Assembly: GCA_954871525.1 (NCBI GenBank)
Contig: OX940865.1
Location: 15,638,606-15,702,605, forward strand
DNA from: Parietaria judaica
Lineage: Eukaryota; Streptophyta; Magnoliopsida; Rosales; Urticaceae
Reading direction: 5' to 3'
Length of the DNA: 64,000 bases
This document shows positions 11,429 to 25,800 of the stretch, piece by piece (positions within the stretch are counted from its first letter, which is position 1; each line of letters opens with the position of its first letter). Under the pieces are notes generated by a model. That model made no database searches. It saw only the letters and a list, made by a program, of their open reading frames with translations, and had not been told where the DNA came from. Position numbers and translations under genes: made by a program.

Positions 11429-13803
11429 ATGGCGGCTTCTTCCACCTCCATCCCCGCGCCAGGTGCCCATGATCGTCCAGGAATGGCGGTCTTCGTCATC
11501 GGATTCGGCTCAATTTCATATTGGAAGCTCACTTTTTTTGTTTTGTGCAGAGGCAGTGCAGGTTCTGGTATCCTCTTTGGCGGATGAATCTGTGATGGTC
11601 AGAGAGGCTTCCATGGCCTCTCTCAAGGAAATAGCAGCTCTGTATGTATTCTCGTTTTCCCTCTGTGTACGTACGTACGTTTGAGACTTCACGTCGGACT
11701 TTTGAGACTTCGTTGTGGTTTGAGCTTTCAGGAATCCTCTACTCGTTCTCGACTGTTGCTCTGCGGTTTCCAGGGGAGGACGACGGGTATGTTTGCTCAT
11801 AAGCCGGGATTTCATTTTTTTATTTTCAGAATTGAGCTGAAATTGCTAGTTTCTCTCATGTTCTTGATCGTGTCTCTTATGCCTTTTTTTTTTTTTCTTC
11901 TTCGAGAATTTGAGCTGAAATGGCTTGTTTCTCTCATGTGCTTGATCGTTTTACCATTTTTGGAACTGATCAGAGGTTTGGAAATGTGGCGGGAGTGTTT
12001 CAAGTCATGGCGTTTGGAGTCCGGGCGTTGGAGAAAAAAGACGTTGAGCCTTCTTTCATGGCCAAGCTTGCTAAGATCGCGACGGCCGAGATGATCTCTT
12101 CGAAAGTACGTACCTTATTATCACCACTTGGTTGAATATTGCGAATCGACCGAAATGATTAGCTTTTGGCATAAATTCGAACTTGTGTAAGCTTTTAGTT
12201 ATCTTTTAACACTTCTGGTATTAGAGAGGGTATGAAGTGAAAAGATAGGCGGATTTTTTTAGTTCGTTTTTGGTTTCATGTTTATGGCTGAATACGTGGA
12301 AGGTATACGGGAACCTAACAAAACCAGCACAATAATAAGCCAACAGGAATTCACCACAATACTGAACTCCCAATTCTCCTTTTCGGTAAAATAATGCCAC
12401 AAAAACACCTTTCCTTGGAGAGCAAGGCAAACACTCTACACAAGATGTCTTGAAAACAGATATCCATTCAACCTCACAAAACATAAAAAACTAACTAACG
12501 TGTTTGATTCCTAATCAAAGTTACAAGTTTGCTTTTCCTTCTCGTATAATTGATAATGGGTCTAACAGTAAATCTTTTGGCCGTTATAGGAACTAAATGC
12601 AGACTGGCAAAGAGCTGCAGCATGGTTGCTCGTATCCATAGGATCACACTTTCCCGACCTTGTAAGTGTTCATAACATAATATTTCTTCTTTGATGAAGG
12701 GGTTACTAAAGATGGCTCTTATTTTAAGTGAAAATTTCATTATTTCAAGTTCGTCGTAGGGGTGAGCATTTCACACTGGAAGCCGGTTTTACAACGAAAA
12801 CCGAAAAAATCAGAAGATTCATATTTTTTTTGGGGTGTGTGAAAAAACCATCTATCTATTCGACTTTTTAACCGAAACTCATGTCTGTTCTCTCGCTAAC
12901 GTTTCCAGAACTGATTTCAAAACCGATTTTTAACCAAAACCCGTTTTAGGTTTTTTAAGGGTTTCTACTTTTGGACATAACCGGTTTTACAAGCTATTTT
13001 TTAACCTAAAGTTTATTTGAGATTTTTTTTCATAAATAATTTCTTACATAGTTGTCTCCATAAAAAACCAATTTTACACCGTATAATAAAATGTGTACCT
13101 TAAGAAAAAACGGTTCCGGTTTCCATTTCTCGGATATCCGCATCAGTTTTGAAAAGAAAAAAGGGAACTGGAACCGGAACCGGACCAGTGGTTTCACCCC
13201 CTCCTTAGTCGGTGACAAGTGACCCTTCATTTAATGTCTCTTATCTAATAACTTCATTCTATCTTGCAGATGATCGAAGAAATATTTCTTCACTTATCTG
13301 GGCCAAGTACTGCATCACCGGCTATGGTTCAAATTCTTGCAGACTTTGCTTCAGCTGATGGTACTTATGATTTTTGCTTTCCAAATTTTTGATGGATATT
13401 GAATTGTTTTATTATTTGCCAGAATTGAAATATATGTTCTACCTTTAAATTGTACTGAAGCGATGCAGTTTACACCACGATTGAAGAGTGTACTTTCACG
13501 AGTTTTGCCTATTCTTGGAAGTGTCCGTGAGGTTCATAGACCAATCTTCGCTAACGGTGCGTTTGAAGTTCTCCCTGGCCTTATTAGTATATAGCACAAT
13601 TAGGCTTCGCCATTGGCAAGAAAGTTAGTTGTTCTATGTTTTGACGATATTGTTCTGTCTCTGAAAAATTAGGGATTCTTCTGTAAATATTAATTATATT
13701 ATTTAGTTAATTAAGGTAACTGTAGCTAATTGGTTAAAAAATTTATGTATAGGGATTGTATGAGAAACTGGTAAATTAATCTTCTATATATCTTTTCTTG
13801 GTC

Positions 13804-13842
<39 letters not shown>

Positions 13843-16800
13843 AAATTAAAAAAAAAATCTTTTTCCTTTATCTGTTCCAGCATTTAAGTGTTGGTGTCAA
13901 GCCGTTTGGCAGTATAGCATGGATTTCCCGTCACACTTACCTCTTGGCGGTGACATCATGTGAGATCATCATTCAAATTCTATTTAACATATATATGTAT
14001 ATATATATATACACATTATTACTCCGTCTTGTTTCTTCTTTAGTTTCCTTTATCACTTGTAAAATGCAATTACCAAACCGGTCCTGTTTGATATTTTATC
14101 TATTACTTAGTGCAGGTCATTTTTGAATTCGGCTTTTGAACTTTTACTGAGAGCGTGGGCATCTTCGCGGGATCTAAAGGTTTCTAACGTTTTCTTTCCA
14201 GAAACTAGCTTGCTGCAGAAGTCTCTATGCTTCGTACTTTTTACTTCTGTTTACTAGTCTCCTTACATGGTGGTATAGGGGTGAAAGTTGGGGCTTGGGT
14301 TATTTTTTTTAAACAAAAACTAAATTGTCGGTGTTTTTGGTGTGAAAAATTAAGATGGTTTTTTCTTATAATAAAATCGGTAAATTAGGATACCGGTTTT
14401 AAATCGTATGGGTGTTAACCTGTTTTTATGAGGATTTGATAACAAATAAGCTAATAATTTTTTGTTTTTTTTTGTTTAAAAATCGGCTTTAATAAGAATA
14501 AACTCTCAAAGTCTTTTTTTTTTCAATACTTAAGTTAATTTTTTGAGGAGAAAATGAGTTTATAATGACTATAAATTAACATGTCCAAATAAAAAAATTA
14601 ATAATGAAAAACATGGGTGTTGTGTTTAAAGCTGTTGTTTATTTCATTTTCTTTTTGAAGGATTGACTTTGATTTCATTATAGGTTCGGGTATCGTCCGT
14701 TGAAGCACTGGGCCAGATGGTTGGTCTTATCACAAGGACACAACTTAAGGCAGCTTTACCCAGGCTTATTCCTGCAATATTGGAATTGTGAGGGGATTTC
14801 AGAGCTAGTTTTTCTTGCTTTTCCTCCTTAAGTTAATTTATTGGATAACTTTTTCCTTCATAAAACCAGTTTTCTAAATAATCAGTTTCCATTAAGAAAA
14901 ACTGGTTCCAGTTTCCATTTCTCAAGCACCAGAATACGTGTTTTGAAAATGGCAAAAACCCAGCACTGTAATACCGGTTTCGCTCCCATCTGTATGTGGT
15001 TGTTTAAATTGTACTTTTAGAAACATACATAATTTCTTTACCATCTGCATCGTAAATGTCTTGACTTTTATGCATGGAGACCGGAACTTATATGCGAGTT
15101 TTTCCTTGTGTTTAAAAGGTACAAAAAAGACCAAGAAGTTGCTTTTCTGGCAACATGTAGTCTCCACAACCTCTTACATGCCACTTTACTCTCAGAAACC
15201 GGTCCACCTCTTCTTGATTTTGAGGTGACACTTTCTAATTTTTTTCTCATTTAGCCATAATTATTAAGTGAAAATTTAAATTTAACTCCCTTTTATTTTA
15301 TGTTCAGGAACTCATAGTTATCTTATCAACTCTACTTCCGGTGGTTTGCATAAATAATGACAGCACAGATAATTCAAATTATTCAGTTGGACTGAAGGTG
15401 CGATATATATATTGAGAGGCTACAAAATATATGTAGAAATTTTACTTTGATCTTTCATTTATTCAATTCAGTTAATTATGAGATCGTTTATCTATCCGAA
15501 TATTTATGTTTCTAGGATTAGAATTTTGTTTTATTTTATCCTAATATCTATACGATTTATTAGGATATAATTTAAATTATTTTTAAATAATTGATAATTA
15601 CTATCCAATTCTCTTATATTTCATCAAGACACTCTATGCTTGTATTTTGGGCTTGTTTTTTCTATCTCTCAACTTTCATACTACAAGACATTTTGAAATT
15701 TATTTTACAAATTGTTGATGAAAGTTATGTACTCTCCATATAATTCGTGCCCGGTTCTTACGCATATATTAGACCTTCATTTTTAGTTAGCTTGTGTCTC
15801 TATAACGATATATCGTGGAATCTGAATGGGTTGATAGATGATATCAACTATTGTATGGCCCTTTGGCTTTTTTCCTCGTGCAACCATTTTATGATGTATT
15901 CTCTCGCGGACCTTGCGAGAGACTGGGCTGGTACTCTTTAAGGAGTAGTCCTCGTTGTTTATTTTCTTTCTTTTGGTAGAGTTATGGTTTACATAGCCAA
16001 TCCGTTTGTTGGATTGGTTTGATCGTAAACCATCCTCTAGCCTTGCATTGTAACCTATTTATATTAATATAATCGATGTTTCTTTAAAAAAAAAAGTTAG
16101 CTTGTGTCTTGAATTTTTTTTTTTTTTTTTTGACTCACGTATGCGTATATCCTTATTTATATTTTACTAATTTGCTCAAGGGTCGATTCATGTACTTATG
16201 CGTAGTGGAATCTAAATACAATACAAATTAGCTATAAAGTTAACTTAAAGAACTATTTCGTATCTAGCTATGATACTCAAAATGTGATGTGTGTGCTTAA
16301 TACTCAGAATATAACTTGCTTTTGATGTTATGCAGACGTATAACGAAGTTCAACGATGTTTTCTGACAGTTGGCTCGGTATACCCAGAGGATTTGTTTAC
16401 GTTCCTGTTAAATGTGAGTAAAGAGAACAAATTCTATGTGAATGGTCACATTCTCTACTTTGCCTGCCTAAAAGTTGCTTCTTTTTCTTTAATCTATTTA
16501 TTCAGAAATGCAAGTTGAAAGAAGAACCTTCTTTCGGTGCGCTGTGTGTTTTGAAGCATCTTTTGCCGAGGTTTCATCTATTTCTTTATTTCTGATATTC
16601 TTTGTGATTCTGCTGTTTTTGGCTATTTTCTGTATTTTTTTTTCGATTACACCTTATACTCACAGAATATGCTGCTAATAAACTTAATTAAATAATTATT
16701 CTATCTGGTTTGTCAAAGCTACACTAACTAATTAAATACAACTGGGATTTACAATTTACTCCTCAGCCATATAATTATATAGATTCTCTTATAAGATCTT

Positions 16801-19800
16801 AATTTATATTATTTCATTTGGAGGTTATCTGAAGCTTGGCACACGAAAAGACCGTTACTCGTAGAAGCTGTAAAGTTCTTGCTTGACGAGCAGAATTTGT
16901 GGGTCTGTAAAGCACTTTCAGAGGTAAGTGGCGACACCCGGTACTTCCAATTGAGCAATGATTCAACATTTTTAAATATACTTATGCATATTTTCATGTT
17001 TAAATGCACATAAAACACGAAATTAAATAATAGTTTTAAATTTAACCAAAAGCTATACAAATTTATTTAACATAGTGGAAAAGCTGAAAATAATCTCAAC
17101 TATCCGGAGCATATCGAGCCTTTTCTTGGAAATTGAAAATTGCATGCTTCAAGACGTACATTCAGGTGCCAAAATACCTATGTCTAGTATGTGAGGGACT
17201 TAAAACATAATTTTTTTGCTCTCATGCAGTTGATTGTGGTCATGGCTTCACATTGTTACTTGGTTGGTCCGTCTGGAGAGATGTTTGTAGAATACCTTGT
17301 ACGACATTGCGCTTTAACAGATCAAGATAAAAGCAAAACTCAGCTTTCCAAGGAAGTTTCTGGGTCAGGGCAACCCCATGTTCCTCCACACCGCAAGAGA
17401 TTGGAGGTTATTCTGTTCATTTTTGTATTGTATTTAGTGCAGTTTTTCTTAGATGGTTATTTTGGAGGATTAATTTATATATTTATCCTTTGAATAGAGC
17501 TTGTTTTTATTCAAAAAACTAGCAATGTAACCCTCTTTAATAATAAAATCTTGTTTTTTTTAAAAAAAAAAAATCACAAAAAACTAAGCTGAATGTTCGA
17601 TTTTTCATAAAGTTATGGTGAGTGATATCCACCAATGATTTTTTTTTCTTCAATGTCTAGGGCTTGATTCGTACACGGTCAAATTTTTTACATAAATATA
17701 TGCCCACTTTCTTGCCTGAGTAATATATCCACATCCATAGCTATTTCATACACTTATCGCCGTGTTATATTCTCAGGTAAAAATTGGGGCAGTTAGCGTG
17801 GCAGAGTTGAAAGCAATCTGTGGGAAAGGGCTTCTTTTGCTTACCATTACTACTCCTGAAATGGAGGTATGTTAAATCTTCACTTCTTTTAATTATGAGC
17901 AAATTATTCTCGTATGTACGAAAATATCAAACCTGAAAATAAGTTTTGATATCTGATCTGCAGCATGTTCTCTGGCCTTTTCTGCTGAAGATGATTATTC
18001 CACAAGTTTATACTGGCGCTGTTGCTACGGTGAGTCGTGATTGTGGGTTCTTTATTTTTTTCAATGATACACCTATAGTTATAGGGTTTTGAGATTATTA
18101 AAACCGGAACCGGACATCCGTTTTTTGAGTTGGAAATTGGAATTGTTTTTATTATAGAAACTGTTTCTTCAGATACGGTTTTCTAAACCAGTTCCTGTCT
18201 AAAACTGGTTTCAATGACGGCAAAAGATTAGTAAAAATAAAAAATTACTATCCCTTCCGAGTACCGAGAAACCCGAAATTTCCGGTTTCATATACCGTTT
18301 TAACTGTATATTATGTTTAAGTTAATACTAACTTGTAAGTTAATAATTCTGAGACGTTGTCACAGGTCTGCAGGTGTATTTCAGAGTTGTGCAGAAGTCC
18401 ATCTTCTAATATAAATGGCATGCTTAGTGAGTGCAAAGCTCGTTCTGATATACCAAATCCCGAGGTACAATTTGTAGGATAGTAAGAAGTATGATTCATA
18501 TGGAAGAAAACTACCTTTGATTTATACAAGTCTATGATAAATAAATATGCTAAAAATATTATAATCTATGGAGGAATATTTCTAATCATTATAATAATAG
18601 GGCTATAAAAACAAAGGTATATGAGAAGGAACTTTGCAGAATCTACCTTTGGTCATTTCTCAGTTGTTGTTTTGGTTTCTGGTAAATGAGCAGGAGCTAT
18701 TTGCACGTTTATTGGTGCTTCTGCATGATCCTCTAGCGAGAGATCAGCTTGCAGCTCAGATTTTGACTGTAAGAGCCGCTTCATCTTTATCCTTGTATTA
18801 ATTGACAGAAGATATCGGGCATTGATCTTTAGCTGTCCGGGTATTTTTTTTATAACAGTTGTATTATTAGTATTTTTTATGGAATTGATCTGAATTTTAA
18901 TTGTTTTACTTCTAATATGCAGGTCCTTTGTTATCTGGCGCCGCTTTTTCCGAAAAATATCAATTTGTTTTGGCAAGACGAGGTACAGTGCGGACAGTAC
19001 TACTATAGGATTCGTTTTGAGTTATTAGTTGATTCTCTTTTTACACGTTCTCGGTATTTTAGAATATTCTTATTAATGCTTGATATGTTCTCAATTAATG
19101 TATTTTTACTTGGTAAGCTCTAGATTCCAAAAATGAAGGCATACATCAGTGACACTGAAGATCTAAAGCAGGATCCTTCGTATCAAGACACTTGGGATGA
19201 CATGATAGTGCATGTACGTATTACTAATCTCTCCGAGTTTGTTTAGCTTATATCTGTTCATCATGTCTTTTCTTCTTCGAAAAACGTGACAAGACCCGAA
19301 CGATTCCAAGAAATATTATCTAATAATTTAGTAGAGTAAACAACGTATAGAAGCAGAAGAAGAGTGTTCAAAATTTATAATGTTGTCTTAATGGCGTATT
19401 GGCTTATAATCTTAAGGATACAAATTCAGGGTATTCGTCAGACCTTTGGCTCTCCACATCGACTTCACTAATTTTCCGACTTCACGAAAAAATGTGACAA
19501 GACCGGAGAACCAAATGATTCTAACAACCACAATTTTATGTAATATAGTAGAGTAAGACAAGGTATATGGAAGGAGAAGAAGAGACTTCGGATAGTTTCT
19601 CCGTATTAATGGCGGTCAAGCCTAAGATTTACAGATTAGGGTATTCAAGTGCAGTTTTAAGCCCTCTAGTGAATTAGGAATCATTGACATATATTTGATT
19701 TCAAGTGCAGTTTCTTGCTGAATCGTTGGATGTGATTCAAGATGCTGACTGGGTGGTCTCCCTTGGAAACGCTTTTACTGTGCAGTATGAACTTTATACA

Positions 19801-22800
19801 TCTGATGATGAACATTCTGGACTCCTTCATCGGTACTAATCCTTTGATATCAACGTTTGTTTATCTTTGAAAATGATTTTTTTTAAGAATAGATTTAGGT
19901 AACCGAGGTTTGAATGTTTGCTCATTATGCTTGTAGAGTGATACAATCTTTGTTTTACAGGTGCTTTGGGATGCTACTCCAAAAAGTGAATGACAGGGTA
20001 TACGTGCGCAATAAGATTGATTGGATGTATAGTCAAGCTAACATCGCGATCCCAACAAACAGGGTTGGCTTGGCAAAAGCCTTTGGACTAGTAAGCGTTT
20101 CTTATGTAAACAGGGAAAACCGGTGTTTTGACATTTTTCGAAACGATTTCGGTTTAAAATAAAATTTTAACACATTATAAATATAAAAAAAAACGTAATT
20201 TTTAAACACATCCAAATCGGTAACCAGTTTGTTTGGACCAAATAGAGTTTACGAACCTTGTTTTTATTATTACTATTATTATTGATTTATTTATGAAAAC
20301 CAAAAATCGGTTTTATTCTCTGGACTGTGGACCACAACTTGATTCGGTTTAATATTGATTACACGGTTTTACGTATAAAAACTTTCATCCCTAAATATAA
20401 GTACTCCTTTTCACTATGTTTTTTGTGACCAAATCCTTTTTTGTTTTTGTCTTTTTTTGCGTTCAGGTTGCAGCATCTCACCTTGACACCGTCTTAGACA
20501 AGCTGAAAATCATTCTGGATAATGTTGGACAAAGCATCTTCCACAGGTTTATACACGCCTCTTAATATATTTATTCTTCATTTCGTGAAGCTTTAGTTAT
20601 GTCACTTTTGTTCGTCATAGATATGTAAAAAACTATAAACACAAAAACTGTTGATTCAGAATCCGCTACGTACTTTCAAAGGTAAATGACGCGGAAATAT
20701 GACGCACAACTGTATAATTTCTCTTTTTCATTATATCAAGTTTTAGAAGTATACAGTTGGAAACATTTTGTAAATAGCGACTATAGTTGGTTATTGTAAT
20801 TACAGCTAATTAGGTAGGTTGCTTTTTTATAGGAATTAGTAAGAGCTAATTATTATTACTGTTTCATTAGGGTATGAGATTGACTCTAATTAGTAATTAC
20901 TGATTGTTGGTGACACAGAAATCATTAAAACAAAAGTACAAAGGTGATTAAACATGGAAAATCTTTTTTTTTTTACTCAAAATTTGTAGCTTCAATTTAT
21001 TGCAGATTCTTGTCCCTTTTCTCCGAAAGTTTTAGAACAGAAGAGTCTGACGATATTCATGCTGCTTTGGCTCTGATGTATGGATATGCTGCTAAATACG
21101 CTCCATCTTCAGTTATAGAAGCTAGAATAGACGCGCTTGTTGTATGGCTTTCTTCCCTTTACTCTATACTAGTTAAATTATTGATAAAAATTAGACCGGA
21201 GTTTTTCTTTTTTCATTTTTAAATAGTCGACGTGTTGTATGTCTTTGTAAAATTGAGTGTTTGATATTTGTGGTTCTTCTCTGACCTACAATCTCAGTTA
21301 CATCCAAATGTGGACTGCCACATGTGATACCTAATTGGACGATGTTACCATTATTATATATTCTATTGAATTTTTCACGTAATGAATTTCTTATTTTAAT
21401 GAGGAGATATTATTTGTTTTCACGGTTTCATTTTCAGAAACTGCTTTACAGAAATATTTATCAAACGCGGTTTCAGTTGTTTGGGTTATAAAATTGCTGT
21501 TCACCAAACTGCAGTTTCGTTTTATCCTACTCAGCAAAGGCATTTTGAGAAGAAGAAAAAAAAAATGTAACACAGGTCTAGATCAATCAATCTACGACAA
21601 CACGTTGAAAATGCTCTAACCAGGCTTTTTTTTTTTTTTTTTTTTCTGCGGACTCTGATAGCTAATATTAGTTTCGGAAATGTATCTGATAATCCATCTC
21701 TCTTGCAGGGGACTAACATGCTTTCACGGCTTCTCAACGTTCGCGATCCTACAGCCAAGCAGGCTGTTATCACGGCTATCGATTTGCGAGGTTTGCTCTC
21801 TTCTAAAAGAGTAAAATCCAGCATCTAAGTGTTGAAAATGAAATTTAATTTGCTAAATAATCTAATTTGTTACTTCTTAACTCATTATATAGGTATGTTA
21901 CAATTGAATAGTTGTTCTGTAATGCAGCTTTATTTAGTCTAACATTAGGTCCATTCTTAGCTTTCCTTGAGTGTATTTTAAGTTACCCTAAAGATTCCGC
22001 AATGTTATGCATGTAACATAAGCAAAATAATAGACCAAATAAAGTCTTTGTAGAATAAAACGTTATCTACATTTATTATGCAGGTCGTGCGGTCATTAAT
22101 GCCGCGGAAAGTGGTGCTTCATTTCCATTGAAGCGAAGAGATCAAATGCTTGACTTCATATTAACTCTAATGGGACGCGATGATAACAGTGAGGGATTTG
22201 GTGATTCTAATCTTGAGCTTCTTCGCACTCAGGTTTCTTAATTTCGTCCGAGTTTTAGTTTCTCAGTTTCGATTTATAAGTTTGACCAGATTTTACTGAG
22301 CTGTGTGGTATTCATTTCCCATTTTGTACTCGATTTTCTAGGCCCTTGCATTAAGTGCCTGCACAACATTGGTTTCTGTGGAGCCGAAATTAACTATTGA
22401 AACCCGAAATCATGTTCTGAAGGTGAAATTTCTTATACTATGGTTGATTTCAGCTTTTGTTGTAATGCAATGAAAATTTAAGAAATATTATATAATTGTT
22501 TTAATTAGAATTAAATTCCTATATTTGTGTTCTATTATATAGGCTCAAATGATAATTATTTGAGTATTTTTCATTTCCTAAGATAGGAAGGTTATTTACA
22601 TAATTTTTGGGACTAAATAGTTATTTATATTGTGGAATACAACTTGCCTTGGTGAAATATCATCAGAATAATTTTGAATTGATTTCTTCTGCTCCAATTC
22701 AATTTTCTGCAAAAATGACAGGCCACCTTAGGGTTCTTTGCTTTACCGAATGACCCGGTGGACGTGGTGAATCCCCTCATCGACAACCTTATTACCCTCT

Positions 22801-25800
22801 TATGCGCTATTCTTCTAACAAGGTATCGTCATGAAAATTGAAATATGTATATGCCAAACCCTCATCTGATTACTGTGATAACTGATAAACCCTTGATCAC
22901 ATGTAATCACCGTGGGAATGCCAAAGATGGGATTGAATTTTTTCTACGTCCTTTATTATTTGTTATCAATAAGGGTTTTTCAGAGTCGGAGGCAGCGGTA
23001 TGTTTTGTTTAATTTGTTTTGAATCCTCAAGATATCTAGAAGAGTTTGTGCCTTGCTCTTGAAGGAAAGAGATCACTTCATGTATGGTGCACAGTGTAGT
23101 TTCCGGGATTCATCACGTTGGTGAAACCAGATTGGCTCACAAAATAGAGATATTGCATGGGATAGCCAAATTGACATGTTTGATTAGCCAAATAGCCAAC
23201 GTTTCCTTTTTCTTTGCAAAATAGCCATAGTTATTTAATAACATATTTTATACCTATAATACCCTTTTAACATATTAACGTGTATTAACGTGGTTAATTT
23301 GTTTAAAAATAAATTATTATTTTTTTTGAAAAAAATAAAATAAATTTGTTGTTAAATTTTTAATCATGATTTTTTATTTTTAAACAAATTAACTTCGTTA
23401 ATACGTTTATTAACGTGTATAACGGAGTTAATTTGTTTAAAAATAAAAAATTTGTGATTAAAATTTTAACAAAAATTTTAATTTTTTTTAAACAAATTAA
23501 CTTCGTTAATACGTTAATTAACGTGTATTAACAGAGTAAATTTGTTTAAAAATAAAAAATCGTGATTAAAATTTTAACAAAAAATTTATCTTTTTTTTTT
23601 TCAAAAAAAAATAATTTATTTTTAAACAAATCAACCACGTTAATACACGTTAATACAAGGGTAATCCGGTTTTCGTGATTTATTAACGTGGTTAATTGGC
23701 TATTTGGCTAATTAGAGTTTGAAGTTTGGCTATTTGCCCCTAAAAAATAAGGAAAATAATTCAGCTATACTAACACCAACTATTAATTGCACATCAGCAC
23801 TATGAAAAACTGTTTATAGCTAATTTACTTCGAATTTATATATTTCCACAATCATATGAATTCAGCGGAGAGGACGGAAGGAGCCGAGCAGAGCAATTGT
23901 TGCATATTTTGAGACAAATCGATATGTATGTGTCTTCGTCGGTGGATTATCAAAGAAGAAGAGGCTGTCTTGCTGTGAATGAAATGCTTCTCAAATTCCG
24001 TATGGTTTGCATTAGCGGTTATTGCGCACTGGGCTGTCAAGGGAACTGTACGCACAGCAAGCAAATCGATCGTACTCTTCACGGGAATTTTTCCAACTTA
24101 CCATGTAAAGATATCTCCTGATTCGTTTTCTATTTGTTTAGTTTATAATTTGTGTCTGTTTTATTTTCATATTCTTTTGGTATCTTTGGCTAACCCATTT
24201 GCAAAAAAAATAAAAAAAATAAAAACGCAGCTGCATTTGTATTACCAAGCCGGGCATCGTTGTGTTTGGGAGAAAGGGTTATTACGTATCTTCCACGTTG
24301 TGCAGACACTAATTCTGAAGTTAGAAAAAACTCAGCTCAGGTAAGAACATTTGTTTAGCTCCATTTTCTTTCTATGCTCGAATGTGGAAAACGGGGGCTA
24401 GTTTTTTACTCAGGTTTTTCTTAAATAATTATTCGAGCTCCTTTAATCTGATTTATCATTCTTATATATTTAGATTATTGATCAACTCTTTAGCATTGCG
24501 CTTTCACTCCCAAAATCGGCAGCATCAAGTTTTGGTGCAAATATAGACTTGTCCTACTCTGCTTTGTCTTCACTGGGGGATGTCATAGCTATCTTGAGAA
24601 GTGTATGTCACTTTTTACCCTTATTAACTTTTTTCTTGCATTACATGTTTGATAAAACACTGATTTTGCTTATATTTCAGGATGCTTCCATCGATCCATC
24701 AGAGGTTTTCAACAGAATTGTTTTGTCTATTTGTATCTTGTTAACTAAGGACGAGGTGCGTCTTTTAACCTTTTACCTAATGTAAACCAAATTGCTTAAC
24801 AATTTTTTTTAACTTATTTAATAATTTGCAGCTTGTAGCTACCTTGAACGGTTGTAGTGTTGCTATATGCGACAAAAATAAACAATCCGCTGAAGGGGCA
24901 ATTCAAGCCGTCATTGAGTTTGTTACAAAGAGGGGAAATGAGCTGACTGAAACTGATGTATCAAGGTATGCTAATTAAAAAAGAAGAGCCATTTGCAGTC
25001 GTGTCTCCTGAGCTTTCCATGTTGTCGCAGTTTCCCCTAGAACTTGTCAATTGTAGCACTTTTCTCCCTATTGTTAAACAATCGACATGTTTTTTCAAAG
25101 TTAATCAAGATGTAATGCACATAATAATATTTTTTATTTTTATGAATATGTCCCTAAACAATGGTATTGCCAACAGCACATGGCTTAATAATTGGACAGA
25201 TCCCGTCGATTTTATATTGATTTTATTTTATATTTGAGTAATTCTATTATATACATGTGCCTACAGAACTGCCCAGTCATTGCTCTCTGCTACAGCTCAT
25301 GTGATTGAGAAGCATTTTCGTTTGGAAATACTCGGTGCTGTATCCTACCGCTAGTTCTCTTATATGTTTGCTTAGAGTTGAATTTCTGTGACCATTGTTC
25401 TTTGCCCGTACTGAAGGCGTTGAATTTCTGTGACGTTTATGAATGTTTCTGGCCGATTTGGTTTTCTGTTTCCACAAGTTTATGTGTTTTGGTTGCCTTA
25501 AATCCTTGAACTCCTCAGATATGTTCTCTTGCTGAAAGCACTAGCACAAAAGTGGTATTTAATGAAGTATTGACTACGGCTGGAAGGGATATTACCACAA
25601 AGGATATATCACGACTACGTGGCGGCTGGCCGATGCAGGACGCTTTCCACGTGAGTTCAATTTTATTTGTTATCAGAACCCACATACGTGAGTTTAATTT
25701 TGTAGAAGTTCTATTTTTCTTTCTTCCAGAAAATGATTTTACACGGAACAATTTAAAAAATACGTATCTGAAAAAAGGTTTCCATTAACGATAAACGGTT

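Noticed and set aside
13461..13470. Alternative acceptor for SGR6 exon 7 at GATGCAG (exon starting 13469)
   Set aside because: That join breaks the frame, whereas the acceptor before 13461 gives the conserved MQFTPRL reading.
14276..14991. A single hAT element spanning both relics around SGR6 exon 10
   Set aside because: It would contain a conserved SGR6 exon, and the flanks show no 8-bp duplication, so two separate relics are more likely.
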